33,280 bases of DNA from Mycoplasma sp. CAG:956 (GTDB lineage: Bacteria > Bacillota_I > Bacilli_A > RF39 > UBA660): the NCBI GenBank assembly GCA_000433475.1, contig HF993105.1:1-33280 (forward strand), written 5' to 3'. Position numbers and translations under genes: made by a program. Each line of letters begins with the position of its first letter. The first letter of the stretch is position 1. This document shows, piece after piece, positions 7,873 through 15,335 of the stretch. The notes beneath the pieces were generated by a model. That model saw nothing but the letters and a program-made list of their open reading frames with translations, made no database searches and was not told where the DNA came from.

Positions 7873-8462
7873 AACAAAACAGAAGAAAGCCATTAATTGT
7901 TATTTGCTCTGAAGGAGGAAAAAAGTCTTCGGAATACTATTATTTTAGAAATTATGCTAGTAGAGATTTAAGAATTCAATTTTCTACAGGAAATAGTACA
8001 GACCCTAAGGGAATGTTAGAAGATTTATTAAAATATATTCGTAATGAAGATATTTTTTCTGAGGATGAGTGCAAAATATTCTTAGTACTGGATACGGATT
8101 TAGACAATAAAAGAATAAACGAAATTAAGAAAATAGAACAACAATGTAATGATAATAACATAGAAATAATCACGTCTGCTCCAACTTTTGAAATATGGTA
8201 TATAATGCATTATAGAAATAATCGTTTAAAATTTCTTTCGAGTAAAGATGTGAAGAAGGAATTGCAAATTATAAATGGCTATTATACAGAAAGTATGGAC
8301 ATGTATAAAATGATTAATAAATCAACATCATCTGCAAGAAATACCGCTAAAAATATTGAACAACAAGCAGTTAAAAATAACGAGGATTTATTTAAATTAA
8401 ATCCGCATACTAGTATATACAAAATATTGGATACTATTGATGAATTTAAAAATTTTAATTGA
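7854..8462 (+). CDS. RloB-like Toprim-fold protein (putative defence effector)
   Basis: This 202-aa protein resembles the RloB family. The N-terminal basic stretch (MARRQIKQNRRKP) leads into a Toprim-like core: the acidic residue E20 in ICSEGGKKSSEYYYF corresponds to the catalytic Glu motif, and FLVLDTDLDN supplies the DxD pair (D80, D82). APTFEIWYIMHY is also typical of RloB. Toprim proteins of this kind act as metal-dependent nucleases in OLD-like and PARIS-like systems. Its ATG lies inside the 3' end of the ATPase gene (GGAG and similar sites are lacking), implying translational coupling and equal amounts of the partners. The nuclease activity is inferred. Confidence 0.78.
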   Translation: MARRQIKQNRRKPLIVICSEGGKKSSEYYYFRNYASRDLRIQFSTGNSTDPKGMLEDLLKYIRNEDIFSEDECKIFLVLDTDLDNKRINEIKKIEQQCNDNNIEIITSAPTFEIWYIMHYRNNRLKFLSSKDVKKELQIINGYYTESMDMYKMINKSTSSARNTAKNIEQQAVKNNEDLFKLNPHTSIYKILDTIDEFKNFN

Positions 8463-8497
8463 CTATAATATTTATTTAAAATAGATATTATATGTTT

Positions 8498-8545
8498 AAA
8501 AATCAACTATTATTTAAAAGAAAATATGTAGTTGATTTTTTTTTC
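8498..8545 (+). terminator. Terminator after the RloA/RloB pair
   Basis: AAAAATCAACTA pairs over 12 bp with TAGTTGATTTTT and is followed by more T residues. It closes the defence pair before the promoter of the secretion locus. Confidence 0.85.
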
Positions 8546-8571
8546 TTAAATAAAAAAATAAATTCAACTAC

Positions 8572-8600
8572 TTGCGTATAAAATAAAAAAATTATATAAT
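8572..8600 (+). promoter_or_regulatory. Promoter of the secretion/pilus locus
   Basis: TTGCGT (8572-8577) and TATAAT (8595-8600) are separated by 17 bp. The ribosome site AGGAGGA follows at 8614-8620 and the first ATG at 8631. It appears to drive the four pilin-like genes and the TadZ-like gene. Confidence 0.8.
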
Positions 8601-8630
8601 ACTCTTATAAGATAGGAGGAATAATAATAT

Positions 8631-8903
8631 ATGAAAGAAGCAACTGGTGAATTAAATATGACTGTTGTAACAGTAGTAGCAATTGCGGCAGTAGCTGCAT
8701 TCTTCTATGCATTTGTATGGCCAAGCATTAAAAACTCAATAGAATCGAGTACTAATTGTACAAATGCAATATGTGATCCTGCCAATTGTACTGAAACAAA
8801 TGGTACAAGGGTTTGTACAAACTGTTCATGGACAGACAAAGATGGAAATGAAGTAACGGGAAAAACTTGTAGATATAACAGTGCAACCGGAAACAATCAA
8901 TAA
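8631..8903 (+). CDS. Small Cys-rich pilin-like membrane protein 1
   Basis: This 90-aa protein was not recognised by family. It begins MKEATGELNMTVVTVV, has one membrane helix (residues 10-30) and then a short outer domain with six Cys and the segment TDKDGNEVTGK. Four consecutive genes share the start M(K/R)E(A/S)xG followed by a hydrophobic stretch, which recalls type IV pilin-like or class III (Flp/TadE/archaellin-type) signal peptides. Processing after Gly6 is possible but unproven. The very hydrophobic N-terminal helix and small size suit a packed fibre subunit. It is first in the operon, with the best promoter and ribosome site, consistent with an abundant product. Confidence 0.6.
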   Translation: MKEATGELNMTVVTVVAIAAVAAFFYAFVWPSIKNSIESSTNCTNAICDPANCTETNGTRVCTNCSWTDKDGNEVTGKTCRYNSATGNNQ

Positions 8904-8920
8904 AATAGGAGAATAAAAAG

Positions 8921-9163
8921 ATGAAAGAAGCCAGTGGTGAACTAAATTTAACTGTAGTAGTAGTTATGGCCGTAGCAGCACTTATGGCTTTTTTCTATAC
9001 CTTGATATGGCCTACAATCAGAAACAATATGGCATCTAATACAAAGTGTCAAGCCGCTGTTTGCAAAAAATGTGAAGATCCAGATGGCTGTTCCACTGTA
9101 GATTGCACATATACAGATAAAAAAGGCAATAAAACTGAAATGAAATGCGTATGGAAGGGATAA
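8921..9163 (+). CDS. Small Cys-rich pilin-like membrane protein 2 (paralogue)
   Basis: This 80-aa protein is clearly a duplicate of the gene before it. MKEASGELNLTVVVVMAVA aligns without gaps, as do the membrane helix, the following (F/V)(V/I)WPxI(K/R)N, and the C-terminal TDKKGNKTEMKC. It also has six Cys, but with different spacing (KTKC-type positions shifted). Two similar subunits side by side suggest major and minor pilins or a heteropolymer. AGGAG precedes ATG 8921. The Cys-rich outer part suggests disulphides or metal binding. Confidence 0.6.
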   Translation: MKEASGELNLTVVVVMAVAALMAFFYTLIWPTIRNNMASNTKCQAAVCKKCEDPDGCSTVDCTYTDKKGNKTEMKCVWKG

Positions 9164-9169
9164 AAGAAT

Positions 9170-9667
9170 ATGAAGGAATCTGTTGGTATTTTAAGTTTAA
9201 CTAATATAGTAATACTTTTTATTTTAGTATTTACAGGATATCTATGTATAACTTTAAATCAAACCAAAGCATATAATGTCAAAAACCAAATTATTAGCAT
9301 AATTCAAAAATATAACGGAATTGATTCCAATGCTGTTAAAGAAATTCAAGAATATATGAGTGAAGTAGGTTATCGTTCTAGTGGAAGGTGCAATAGTGAA
9401 GAAGCATCATCTATAACAAATTATGCTATTACCCAAAGAGATGGCTTAGCAGTAAATGGCACTAGTGGAATGATTTGCATTGCAAAACACAATATAAATG
9501 ACAACATGCCTGATCCAAACGGTCAATTTCCTAAGGCAGCTTACTATGATATAAAGGTATTCTTTGCCCTTGATATGCCAATTATAAATAACGTATTTAA
9601 CTTTAATTTAAAAGGTAGTACCAGAATAATTTATTGCCCTAAAGAGGATGGGGGTAACTGTCGATGA
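9170..9667 (+). CDS. Pilin-like / TadE-like membrane protein 3
   Basis: This 165-aa protein begins MKESVGILSLTNIVILFILV, with one N-terminal membrane helix (residues 10-30), a helical segment (KNQIISIIQKYNG) and an outer domain with three Cys. The layout resembles TadE/TadF-type pseudopilins: a short N-terminus, a long helix that continues past the membrane, and a globular head with an internal Cys pair. Only six bases separate it from the gene before. It shares the M(K/R)ESxG start and an overall plan with the next gene, most obviously AKN/KNQIISII and the late FFALDMPII segment. Confidence 0.55.
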   Translation: MKESVGILSLTNIVILFILVFTGYLCITLNQTKAYNVKNQIISIIQKYNGIDSNAVKEIQEYMSEVGYRSSGRCNSEEASSITNYAITQRDGLAVNGTSGMICIAKHNINDNMPDPNGQFPKAAYYDIKVFFALDMPIINNVFNFNLKGSTRIIYCPKEDGGNCR

Positions 9668-10173
9668 GAGAATCATTTGGAGCAACTTGGGAATTTCAAA
9701 TAATTATTATATTCATCTTAATATTCGTGTCTTACCTAACCGTTTCAGTAAGCTATTATAAAGTATTTAAAGCTAAAAATGATATAATAAGTATTATTGA
9801 AAGAAAAGAAGGAATGACCGAAGGACCAAACGGAGCTATCGGTATAATAAATAATTATTTAAGAAGTAATGCTTATAATGCTAAAGGACATTGTAATGCC
9901 GGTTCATATGGTGCTAATAGCCTAGATCGTACAGATAATGAAACTTTTAACTATGTAGTTGATGGCGATAGTACTAAATATTATTACTGTGTAGAAAAAG
10001 TAACTAATTATTATACAGAAAATCCAGGAAGAAGTTATTATAATGTTAACTTATTCTTTTCATTGAATTTGCCTGTTATTGGGGATATAATAGACTTTGG
10101 TGCCAGTGGAACGACTATTGAAATGGATGCTACTTATGACTGCAATAGCACCAGATGTTTATTTAGATATTAA
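9664..10173 (+). CDS. Pilin-like / TadE-like membrane protein 4
   Basis: This 169-aa protein is a distant paralogue of the gene before it. It starts MRESFGATWEFQIIIIFILI, then has a membrane helix, KAKNDIISIIERKEG (matching VKNQIISIIQKYNG), a head with four Cys, and NLFFSLNLPVIGDIIDF (matching VFFALDMPIINNVFNF). ATG 9664 overlaps the upstream stop codon as ATGA, so the two are translationally coupled and probably made in equal amounts, as expected for a pseudopilin pair. No known family is named with certainty. Confidence 0.55.
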   Translation: MRESFGATWEFQIIIIFILIFVSYLTVSVSYYKVFKAKNDIISIIERKEGMTEGPNGAIGIINNYLRSNAYNAKGHCNAGSYGANSLDRTDNETFNYVVDGDSTKYYYCVEKVTNYYTENPGRSYYNVNLFFSLNLPVIGDIIDFGASGTTIEMDATYDCNSTRCLFRY

Positions 10174-10190
10174 AGAAAGGAACAAAATTT

Positions 10191-11237
10191 ATGAATGTCA
10201 TAATTTCTAATCGTTATAGTGAAATGTTAACTAACTTACCTATAGATATAATAAAAAATGTTCGTGGTGAATATGATGCCGATATTATCGTTAGTAACTT
10301 TCAAAACTTCTTCTTTAATAAGATGATACTCGATATAACGGCTGTAAAAAACTATAAAGATATCAACAATATTCAAAAATTATCTTTTGGCTTAGATATG
10401 AACAAAGTTATATTACTTCTTGATGATTCTAAAGAAGTTAATTCTCCAACATATCTTTCTGAATTAGTATCAATGGGTATTTATAATTTTACTCGTAATA
10501 TTGATTCTATTATTTATTTAATTGATAATCCCAATACCTATAAAGATGTTGCTAGGTATCATATGTTAGGAGGTAATCCTAATGCTAATATGAATGTTAA
10601 CTTAGAACCCGGTAGTATCAATTCTAACTTTTTAAATAACTCTATTAATAATGTCTTTATGGGAAGTAGAGTAATTGCCATTAAAAATTTAACAGAACAT
10701 GCCGGTGCTACTACCTTAACTTATATGTTAAAAAAGCAATTAGAAAATAATTATAAAACTTTAGCTATTGAGGTTGATAAGAATGATTTTATGTATTTTA
10801 ATGACCAAGATATGCGTAGTATAACTACTAGTGAATTAGATTCTGTTATTAAGAATCCTAATAATACTTATGATATTATTTTAGTTGATATAAATGAATC
10901 ACCTAAAGTAGCATCAATAAGTGAAGTATTACATTTAATTGAACCTAGTACAATTAAGTTAAATAAATTAATTAGAGCTGATAGAATGGTTCTAACTAAG
11001 ATGAAAAATTATAAAATAGTATTAAATAAGTGTTTATTATCGGATAAAGATATTAAAGACTTTGAATATGAATCACGTTGTAAAGTATTTGAATCTATTC
11101 CTCCATTAGATGATAAGAAAGAAAGAAATCCTATTCTTAATAACTTATTATATAAGATGGGATTTGATAAACAAACACCTACTGGTGGGGCTAAAAAGCC
11201 AGTTGGTAAGTTATTTGGCATTGTTAAAGACGAGTAA
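10191..11237 (+). CDS. TadZ/CpaE-like protein with degenerate P-loop
   Basis: This 348-aa protein is built like CpaE/TadZ. A receiver-like N-terminal domain (VIISNRYSEM, VILLLDDSK, MGIYNFTRNIDSI; residues 1-125) is joined by an Asn-rich linker to a ParA/MinD-like domain. SRVIAIKNLTEHAGATTLTY (residues about 161-180) takes the place of the deviant Walker A: the Gly-Lys signature is replaced by AGATTL, with no Lys, so ATP binding is doubtful. YDIILVDINESP is the Walker B-like strand. In Tad pili TadZ positions the assembly machine at a pole. Here it sits between pilin-like and T4SS genes, so it may be a localisation factor. The assignment rests on fold pattern and context. Confidence 0.6.
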   Translation: MNVIISNRYSEMLTNLPIDIIKNVRGEYDADIIVSNFQNFFFNKMILDITAVKNYKDINNIQKLSFGLDMNKVILLLDDSKEVNSPTYLSELVSMGIYNFTRNIDSIIYLIDNPNTYKDVARYHMLGGNPNANMNVNLEPGSINSNFLNNSINNVFMGSRVIAIKNLTEHAGATTLTYMLKKQLENNYKTLAIEVDKNDFMYFNDQDMRSITTSELDSVIKNPNNTYDIILVDINESPKVASISEVLHLIEPSTIKLNKLIRADRMVLTKMKNYKIVLNKCLLSDKDIKDFEYESRCKVFESIPPLDDKKERNPILNNLLYKMGFDKQTPTGGAKKPVGKLFGIVKDE

Positions 11238-11242
11238 TCTTC

Positions 11243-11271
11243 TTGACAATGTATATATTTTATTGTAATAT
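11243..11271 (+). promoter_or_regulatory. Strong promoter of the VirB2-like gene
   Basis: TTGACA (11243-11248, perfect consensus) and TAATAT (11266-11271) are separated by 17 bp. It serves only the short gene before the terminator at 11694. Confidence 0.75.
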
Positions 11272-11297
11272 TTATTTAGAGAAATGAGGAGATGTTT

Positions 11298-11672
11298 ATG
11301 TATATAAATTTACTTGCCGATAGTTTTGCATCTAGCACTTGTACTACTTTAAAACCATTCTTAAACATTGTTGGCTATGTTGTTATTATCGTAAAAATTG
11401 TTATACCTATCTTGTTAGTAGTTTTTGGTATGTTAGATGTAGGAAAATCAGTAATTGCTAGTAAACCTGATGAAGTAACTAAAAACTTAAAATCATTTGC
11501 TATGCGTTGCGTTGCTGCTGTATTAATATTCTTCATTCCATCAATTGTATCAGTACTAATTAATGCAGTTGCAGAAACTGGTCAAAGTGGAGAAGCTACA
11601 GGAGATAACTCTAATGCTAATTCTAACTGGTTAGCTTGCTGGCAATATGTTTTAAGCCCTGGCAAAAAATAG
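11298..11672 (+). CDS. VirB2/TrbC-like pilin or channel subunit
   Basis: This 124-aa protein has two membrane helices (residues about 23-47 and 70-90) joined by a short charged loop (GKSVIASKPDEVTKNLKSF). This hairpin layout is typical of VirB2/TrbC-type T4SS subunits, including the Gram-positive versions. The N-terminal helix region ADSFASSTCTTLKPFLN may be an uncleaved or signal segment, and the tail is Asn/Ser rich with a Cys. ATG 11298 is chosen because GAGGAG is six bases upstream; ATG 11292 would touch the ribosome site. It has its own strong promoter and terminator, pointing to high, separate expression. Confidence 0.65.
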   Translation: MYINLLADSFASSTCTTLKPFLNIVGYVVIIVKIVIPILLVVFGMLDVGKSVIASKPDEVTKNLKSFAMRCVAAVLIFFIPSIVSVLINAVAETGQSGEATGDNSNANSNWLACWQYVLSPGKK

Positions 11673-11693
11673 GTTAGAAGTAAGCTTATCGTT

Positions 11694-11727
11694 AAAACTA
11701 ATATTTTATTTAAATATTAGTTTTTTT
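11694..11727 (+). terminator. Terminator after the VirB2-like gene
   Basis: AAAACTAATATT pairs over 12 bp with AATATTAGTTTT and is followed by T residues. TATAAT at 11732-11737 directly downstream may start the next transcript, though its -35 box is poor. Confidence 0.85.
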
Positions 11728-11757
11728 ATGTTATAATCTTGGGGTAAGAGGTACTTT

Positions 11758-12543
11758 ATGAAAAAAAAGAATGTTCTGGTTAATTTTATTTTTATTTTAG
11801 CACTAATAATATTAAATTTAAATATTGTTAATGCAGCAACTAAAGAGGTAGTTAAAAGCTACAGTCTTACTAAAGGTGCTACACGTACACCAACTATTTA
11901 TGAAAAAAATGGAGTAATGGAGTTTGCTCCATCATTTAGCTGCAATCTTGGCAGTGCAAGTGAATTTCTAGAAATAAAGGGACTTCAAACGAACAATGAT
12001 AACTTTGGAAATATTTTAGTAAAAAAAGTTCCAACAGAAAAGAGGACATTTAATTTTACTTGTGAATCAAGTACACGTTCTTTTATAGTTGGCTTTGGTA
12101 AAGTAAAATACAATATTACACTTGATTTATATCCTGATGCTGCAATAGATAAAAATGCTTCAACTTATACAGGTGCTTCTGATAACAATAACAATAATCA
12201 AAACGACAACAATCAAAATACTGATCCAGGTTTAGACGATCCAAATGGTACTGTTGATCAAAGATGTGAAGGTATTTTTGGCAGTTTGACAGATAAAAAA
12301 TCTTTAGCATATATGCTACATAAAATTTTGAATTTTCTGCAATTTTTGGGACCAATACTAGTAATTGCGTTATCAATTATGGATTTAGTAAAAGCCGTCG
12401 CCAGCAACGATAAAGATGCCTTATCTAAATTTTTGAAAACCACGGCAAAAAGGCTTATATATGCCATAATACTATTTATTTTCCCACCAGTACTGGATGC
12501 AATTTTACGTTTGACAAATGTTTACGGAACTTGTGGATTATAA
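11758..12543 (+). CDS. Exported domain fused to a VirB2/TrbC-like membrane hairpin
   Basis: This 261-aa protein has a signal peptide (residues 1-26, KKKN then a Leu/Ile core ending VNAA). A beta-rich outer domain of about 110 residues with two Cys and an Asn/Asp-rich spacer (residues 140-165) follow. The C-terminal 90 residues have two membrane helices (ILNFLQFLGPILVIALSIMDLVKAV and TAKRLIYAIILFIFPPVLDAIL) separated by SNDKDALSKFLKT. That C-terminal module has the same plan as the preceding VirB2-like protein (MDLVKAVASNDKDA resembling MLDVGKSVIASKPDE). It may be a tip or anchor subunit of the channel or pilus. The fusion is seen directly; the role is inferred. Confidence 0.6.
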   Translation: MKKKNVLVNFIFILALIILNLNIVNAATKEVVKSYSLTKGATRTPTIYEKNGVMEFAPSFSCNLGSASEFLEIKGLQTNNDNFGNILVKKVPTEKRTFNFTCESSTRSFIVGFGKVKYNITLDLYPDAAIDKNASTYTGASDNNNNNQNDNNQNTDPGLDDPNGTVDQRCEGIFGSLTDKKSLAYMLHKILNFLQFLGPILVIALSIMDLVKAVASNDKDALSKFLKTTAKRLIYAIILFIFPPVLDAILRLTNVYGTCGL

Positions 12544-12558
12544 ATTGGGAGGTTGAAA

Positions 12559-14988
12559 ATGTTAATATTAAAAACATGGCTACAGTATCTAACTGATTTA
12601 GATTTCTTTGGCTTATTCATGAAAATAATAAGAAGTATTTTCCTTGCATTAGATGGTGTAATTTATGCAATAATATCGTATTGCTATGAAGTCTTTACCT
12701 TCATAAGCGAAATAAGAATATTTGAAAATGAGGACATGGTAAATTTAGCCAATAGAATTTATATTTTGATTGGTGTTGTATCATTGTTTCTTGTTGCATA
12801 TACTTTGCTTAATGCAATAATTAATCCAGAAAACGCAACGAAAGATAAAAATAAGTCATTTGCTGGAATAGTAAAAAATATAATTTTAGCTATAATTGGT
12901 ATAGCAATCGTTCCAACGATATTTGATTATGCTTATGAATTTCAATCAAGAGTTTTATGCAATAATGTAATTCAAAAATTCTTTTTAGAAAATAACATAA
13001 CAGAAGATGATGATGCTCGTGCAAAGATGGGAGCACAGATGTCGTTGTACTTATTCAAGAGCTTTTACTATATCAAAGGTAGTGAAGATGATACATCTTT
13101 AGATGAAAATGCCAATTCTAATTGGGAAACAATGGCTCAAAGCATTGTTTCAGATAACGATGATAGTTATAATCTTTCTATGGCATTTTCTGATATAGAA
13201 CTTGGAAACCGATCAATAAGTGAAGCTTTAGGAGATTTTGATGATAGTATCGATAGTGGAAAACTTGGATATTTATTTCTAATATCAACACTTGCAGGTG
13301 CTTTTTGTGCATACGTAATTTTGGGATTTGTAATTGATATGGGTGTTCGTGCTGTAAAACTTGCTTATTTACAATTAGTAGCACCTTTACCAATATTAAC
13401 ACTTATATTGCCAAATCAAAAAAAAGTGTTTGATAATTGGTTAAAAAAGACGTCTTCTTGTTTCATTGAGGTATTTACTAGAATAATAGCAATGTCTTTT
13501 GCTTTCTATGCGATTAAGTATTTAAGACCTTGGATATTTAATGATATGAGTACCGTAAGCTGCGGTAGAACTGTTGGGGCAGTTACTAAGTTGTTAGCTC
13601 AAGCTGCATTTATTGTTGGTGTATTTGCATTCTTAAAACAATTGCCTAAATTTATTAAAGACTTATTACCAGGATTCGATAGTGCTGGCTTTAAACTTGG
13701 ATTTGGAAATGCCTTTGCCGAAGCAGGCGGATTCCAAGCCCTTGGTATGGTCGGAAGTACAATTAGTAGTGCTGCAAAATCGGCAAACTTGGGAATAAAT
13801 AAATTTAGAGATACTAAAGGAGAAAATTTTCTTACTAGAGCAGGAGCAGCCTTAGGAGCAGTCAATGCATTTGGAGTTGACACCGTAAAAGGTGGTTATA
13901 AAGGATATAATAGTACAAAAGATGTAAAAAAATGGGCTGATACCAAAAAAGCAATTTCAAATTCTGCTGAAGAAGTAGTGGAAGAGAGAATGAAAAAGGA
14001 CGAAGCTGATCAAGCAAATGCGAGAGCACACGAAGATTGGAATACTGTTGATTATGTGAAAGATGCTTGGAAAAACTTTGTTTCTTCTGATCGAGCAAAT
14101 TATAATTTTCAAAATAGTAAACATGGTAGATTAAGTGCTGTAGAATCAGCAAAAAAGGAAGTTGATTCCATCGATGATAATGTTATGACAAAAAAAGCCA
14201 AAGCTTTAAATTTAGAAGGATTTGAACCTAAGAAAAAAAATGCAGAATCTGAAGAATTTTTTAAAAAATTGGGAAATATAGAGAATAATATGCATTCAAA
14301 ATTATCATGGAATGGTGTTCAAGGAAGAACAAGTGACGCAGAAAAAAAGTATAATGATGCTTTACGTTTGAATACAGAAGCTGAAAGTATGGTTGGCGAT
14401 GAAAAATTTTCAAGTGAATATATAATTAAGGCTAGAAATGAAGCCGATGCCAAAGTTGCCGAAATAAGCAAGCGAATTTCTGAGGCTGGATTAGATACAG
14501 AAGAATTAAAAAAAGCACAACAAGAGTATGCATCGGCACGAGTAGCTCAACAAGCGGCTTATTCATTACAGGCTGATTACTCTCGTACTCCAGAATATGT
14601 AAAGAGTATACAAGAAAAACGTGCAAAAATGTTAGAGGATGCAAAACAAGAATATGATGATGCCCAATCATTTGAAAAACAATATAAGGATTATTTAAAA
14701 GAATATCTTCACGGAAGAAGTGAAAAAATTGATGAAATGATTGGTGATGATTTTAAGCATGAGTATGAAAACAAGCAAGCTGATTTAGAAGCTAAATTAA
14801 AAGCAGCATTGGGTGATCTTAGTGGTGATTCTAGCAGATACCAAGAGGTAGAAAAATACATAAAATCAGGAAAATTAGCAGATATGCTAGATGCTGCAAA
14901 GCAGGTTAAAAATGCTGATTTTGAAACTCTTCAAATAATGAATTCAATTGCTGAAGAGATGAGAAAAAAAGAAGAAGGAAAGAAATAA
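12559..14988 (+). CDS. VirB6/TrbL-like multi-spanning T4SS channel protein with coiled-coil tail
   Basis: This 809-aa protein has about seven membrane helices in its first 370 residues, in the arrangement of VirB6/TrbL-type proteins of Gram-positive systems. The conserved core is LKLAYLQLVAPLPILTLILP-like (AVKLAYLQLVAPLPILTL), then FIEVFTRIIAMSFAFYAI. The remainder is cytoplasmic: a Gly/Ala-rich stretch (380-440), then a long, charged, helical coiled coil (about 470-809) rich in Ala, Lys and Glu. Start ATG 12559 is chosen because GGGAGG lies six bases before it; TTG 12553 is too close. It begins the virB6-prgI-virB4 run. Tails of this size are unusual for the family and may contact the ATPases or substrates. 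Confidence 0.75.
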   Translation: MLILKTWLQYLTDLDFFGLFMKIIRSIFLALDGVIYAIISYCYEVFTFISEIRIFENEDMVNLANRIYILIGVVSLFLVAYTLLNAIINPENATKDKNKSFAGIVKNIILAIIGIAIVPTIFDYAYEFQSRVLCNNVIQKFFLENNITEDDDARAKMGAQMSLYLFKSFYYIKGSEDDTSLDENANSNWETMAQSIVSDNDDSYNLSMAFSDIELGNRSISEALGDFDDSIDSGKLGYLFLISTLAGAFCAYVILGFVIDMGVRAVKLAYLQLVAPLPILTLILPNQKKVFDNWLKKTSSCFIEVFTRIIAMSFAFYAIKYLRPWIFNDMSTVSCGRTVGAVTKLLAQAAFIVGVFAFLKQLPKFIKDLLPGFDSAGFKLGFGNAFAEAGGFQALGMVGSTISSAAKSANLGINKFRDTKGENFLTRAGAALGAVNAFGVDTVKGGYKGYNSTKDVKKWADTKKAISNSAEEVVEERMKKDEADQANARAHEDWNTVDYVKDAWKNFVSSDRANYNFQNSKHGRLSAVESAKKEVDSIDDNVMTKKAKALNLEGFEPKKKNAESEEFFKKLGNIENNMHSKLSWNGVQGRTSDAEKKYNDALRLNTEAESMVGDEKFSSEYIIKARNEADAKVAEISKRISEAGLDTEELKKAQQEYASARVAQQAAYSLQADYSRTPEYVKSIQEKRAKMLEDAKQEYDDAQSFEKQYKDYLKEYLHGRSEKIDEMIGDDFKHEYENKQADLEAKLKAALGDLSGDSSRYQEVEKYIKSGKLADMLDAAKQVKNADFETLQIMNSIAEEMRKKEEGKK

Positions 14989-15002
14989 GGAGGACATGAA
15001 TT

Positions 15003-15335
15003 TTGAATAACTTTTTAATACCAGCAAACTCAAAGAAATCACAGTTAATATTTAATTTCTTTACTGTTACTGATTTAATTGTATTTGGTATAGGAGCAGT
15101 ATTCACAATAATACTTCTAGCAGCTTTTGATACTAATAACTTATACATAATATTGCTTGAATGTACTCCTTTACTTATTTCTGGGTTTTTGGTTATGCCT
15201 GTAATGCATTACCACAATGTAATGACATTCCTTGGCAATATATTCGCATTCTTCTTTAATCAGAGAATGTATAAATGGAAAGGTTGGTGTGTTAAAGATG
15301 CCTACGGTCGAGAAGACAAATGGAACCAGCAATAA
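15003..15335 (+). CDS. PrgI/VirB3-like T4SS membrane protein
   Basis: This 110-aa protein has two closely spaced membrane helices (residues 25-43 and 48-66), the N-terminal NNFLIPANSKKSQLIFNFFT and C-terminal FFFNQRMYKWKG, matching the small PrgI-family partner that always precedes VirB4 in Gram-positive T4SSs. The start is TTG 15003, nine bases after AGGAGG (14988-14993). The only nearby ATG (14996) is two bases from the ribosome site and opens a four-codon dead end. It overlaps the next gene by 38 bases, which couples their translation. Confidence 0.8.
   Translation: MNNFLIPANSKKSQLIFNFFTVTDLIVFGIGAVFTIILLAAFDTNNLYIILLECTPLLISGFLVMPVMHYHNVMTFLGNIFAFFFNQRMYKWKGWCVKDAYGREDKWNQQ

Noticed and set aside
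14996..15010. ATG next to AGGAGG, opening a four-codon frame
   Set aside because: It stops at once (MNFE). The TTG at 15003 gives the complete PrgI-like protein.
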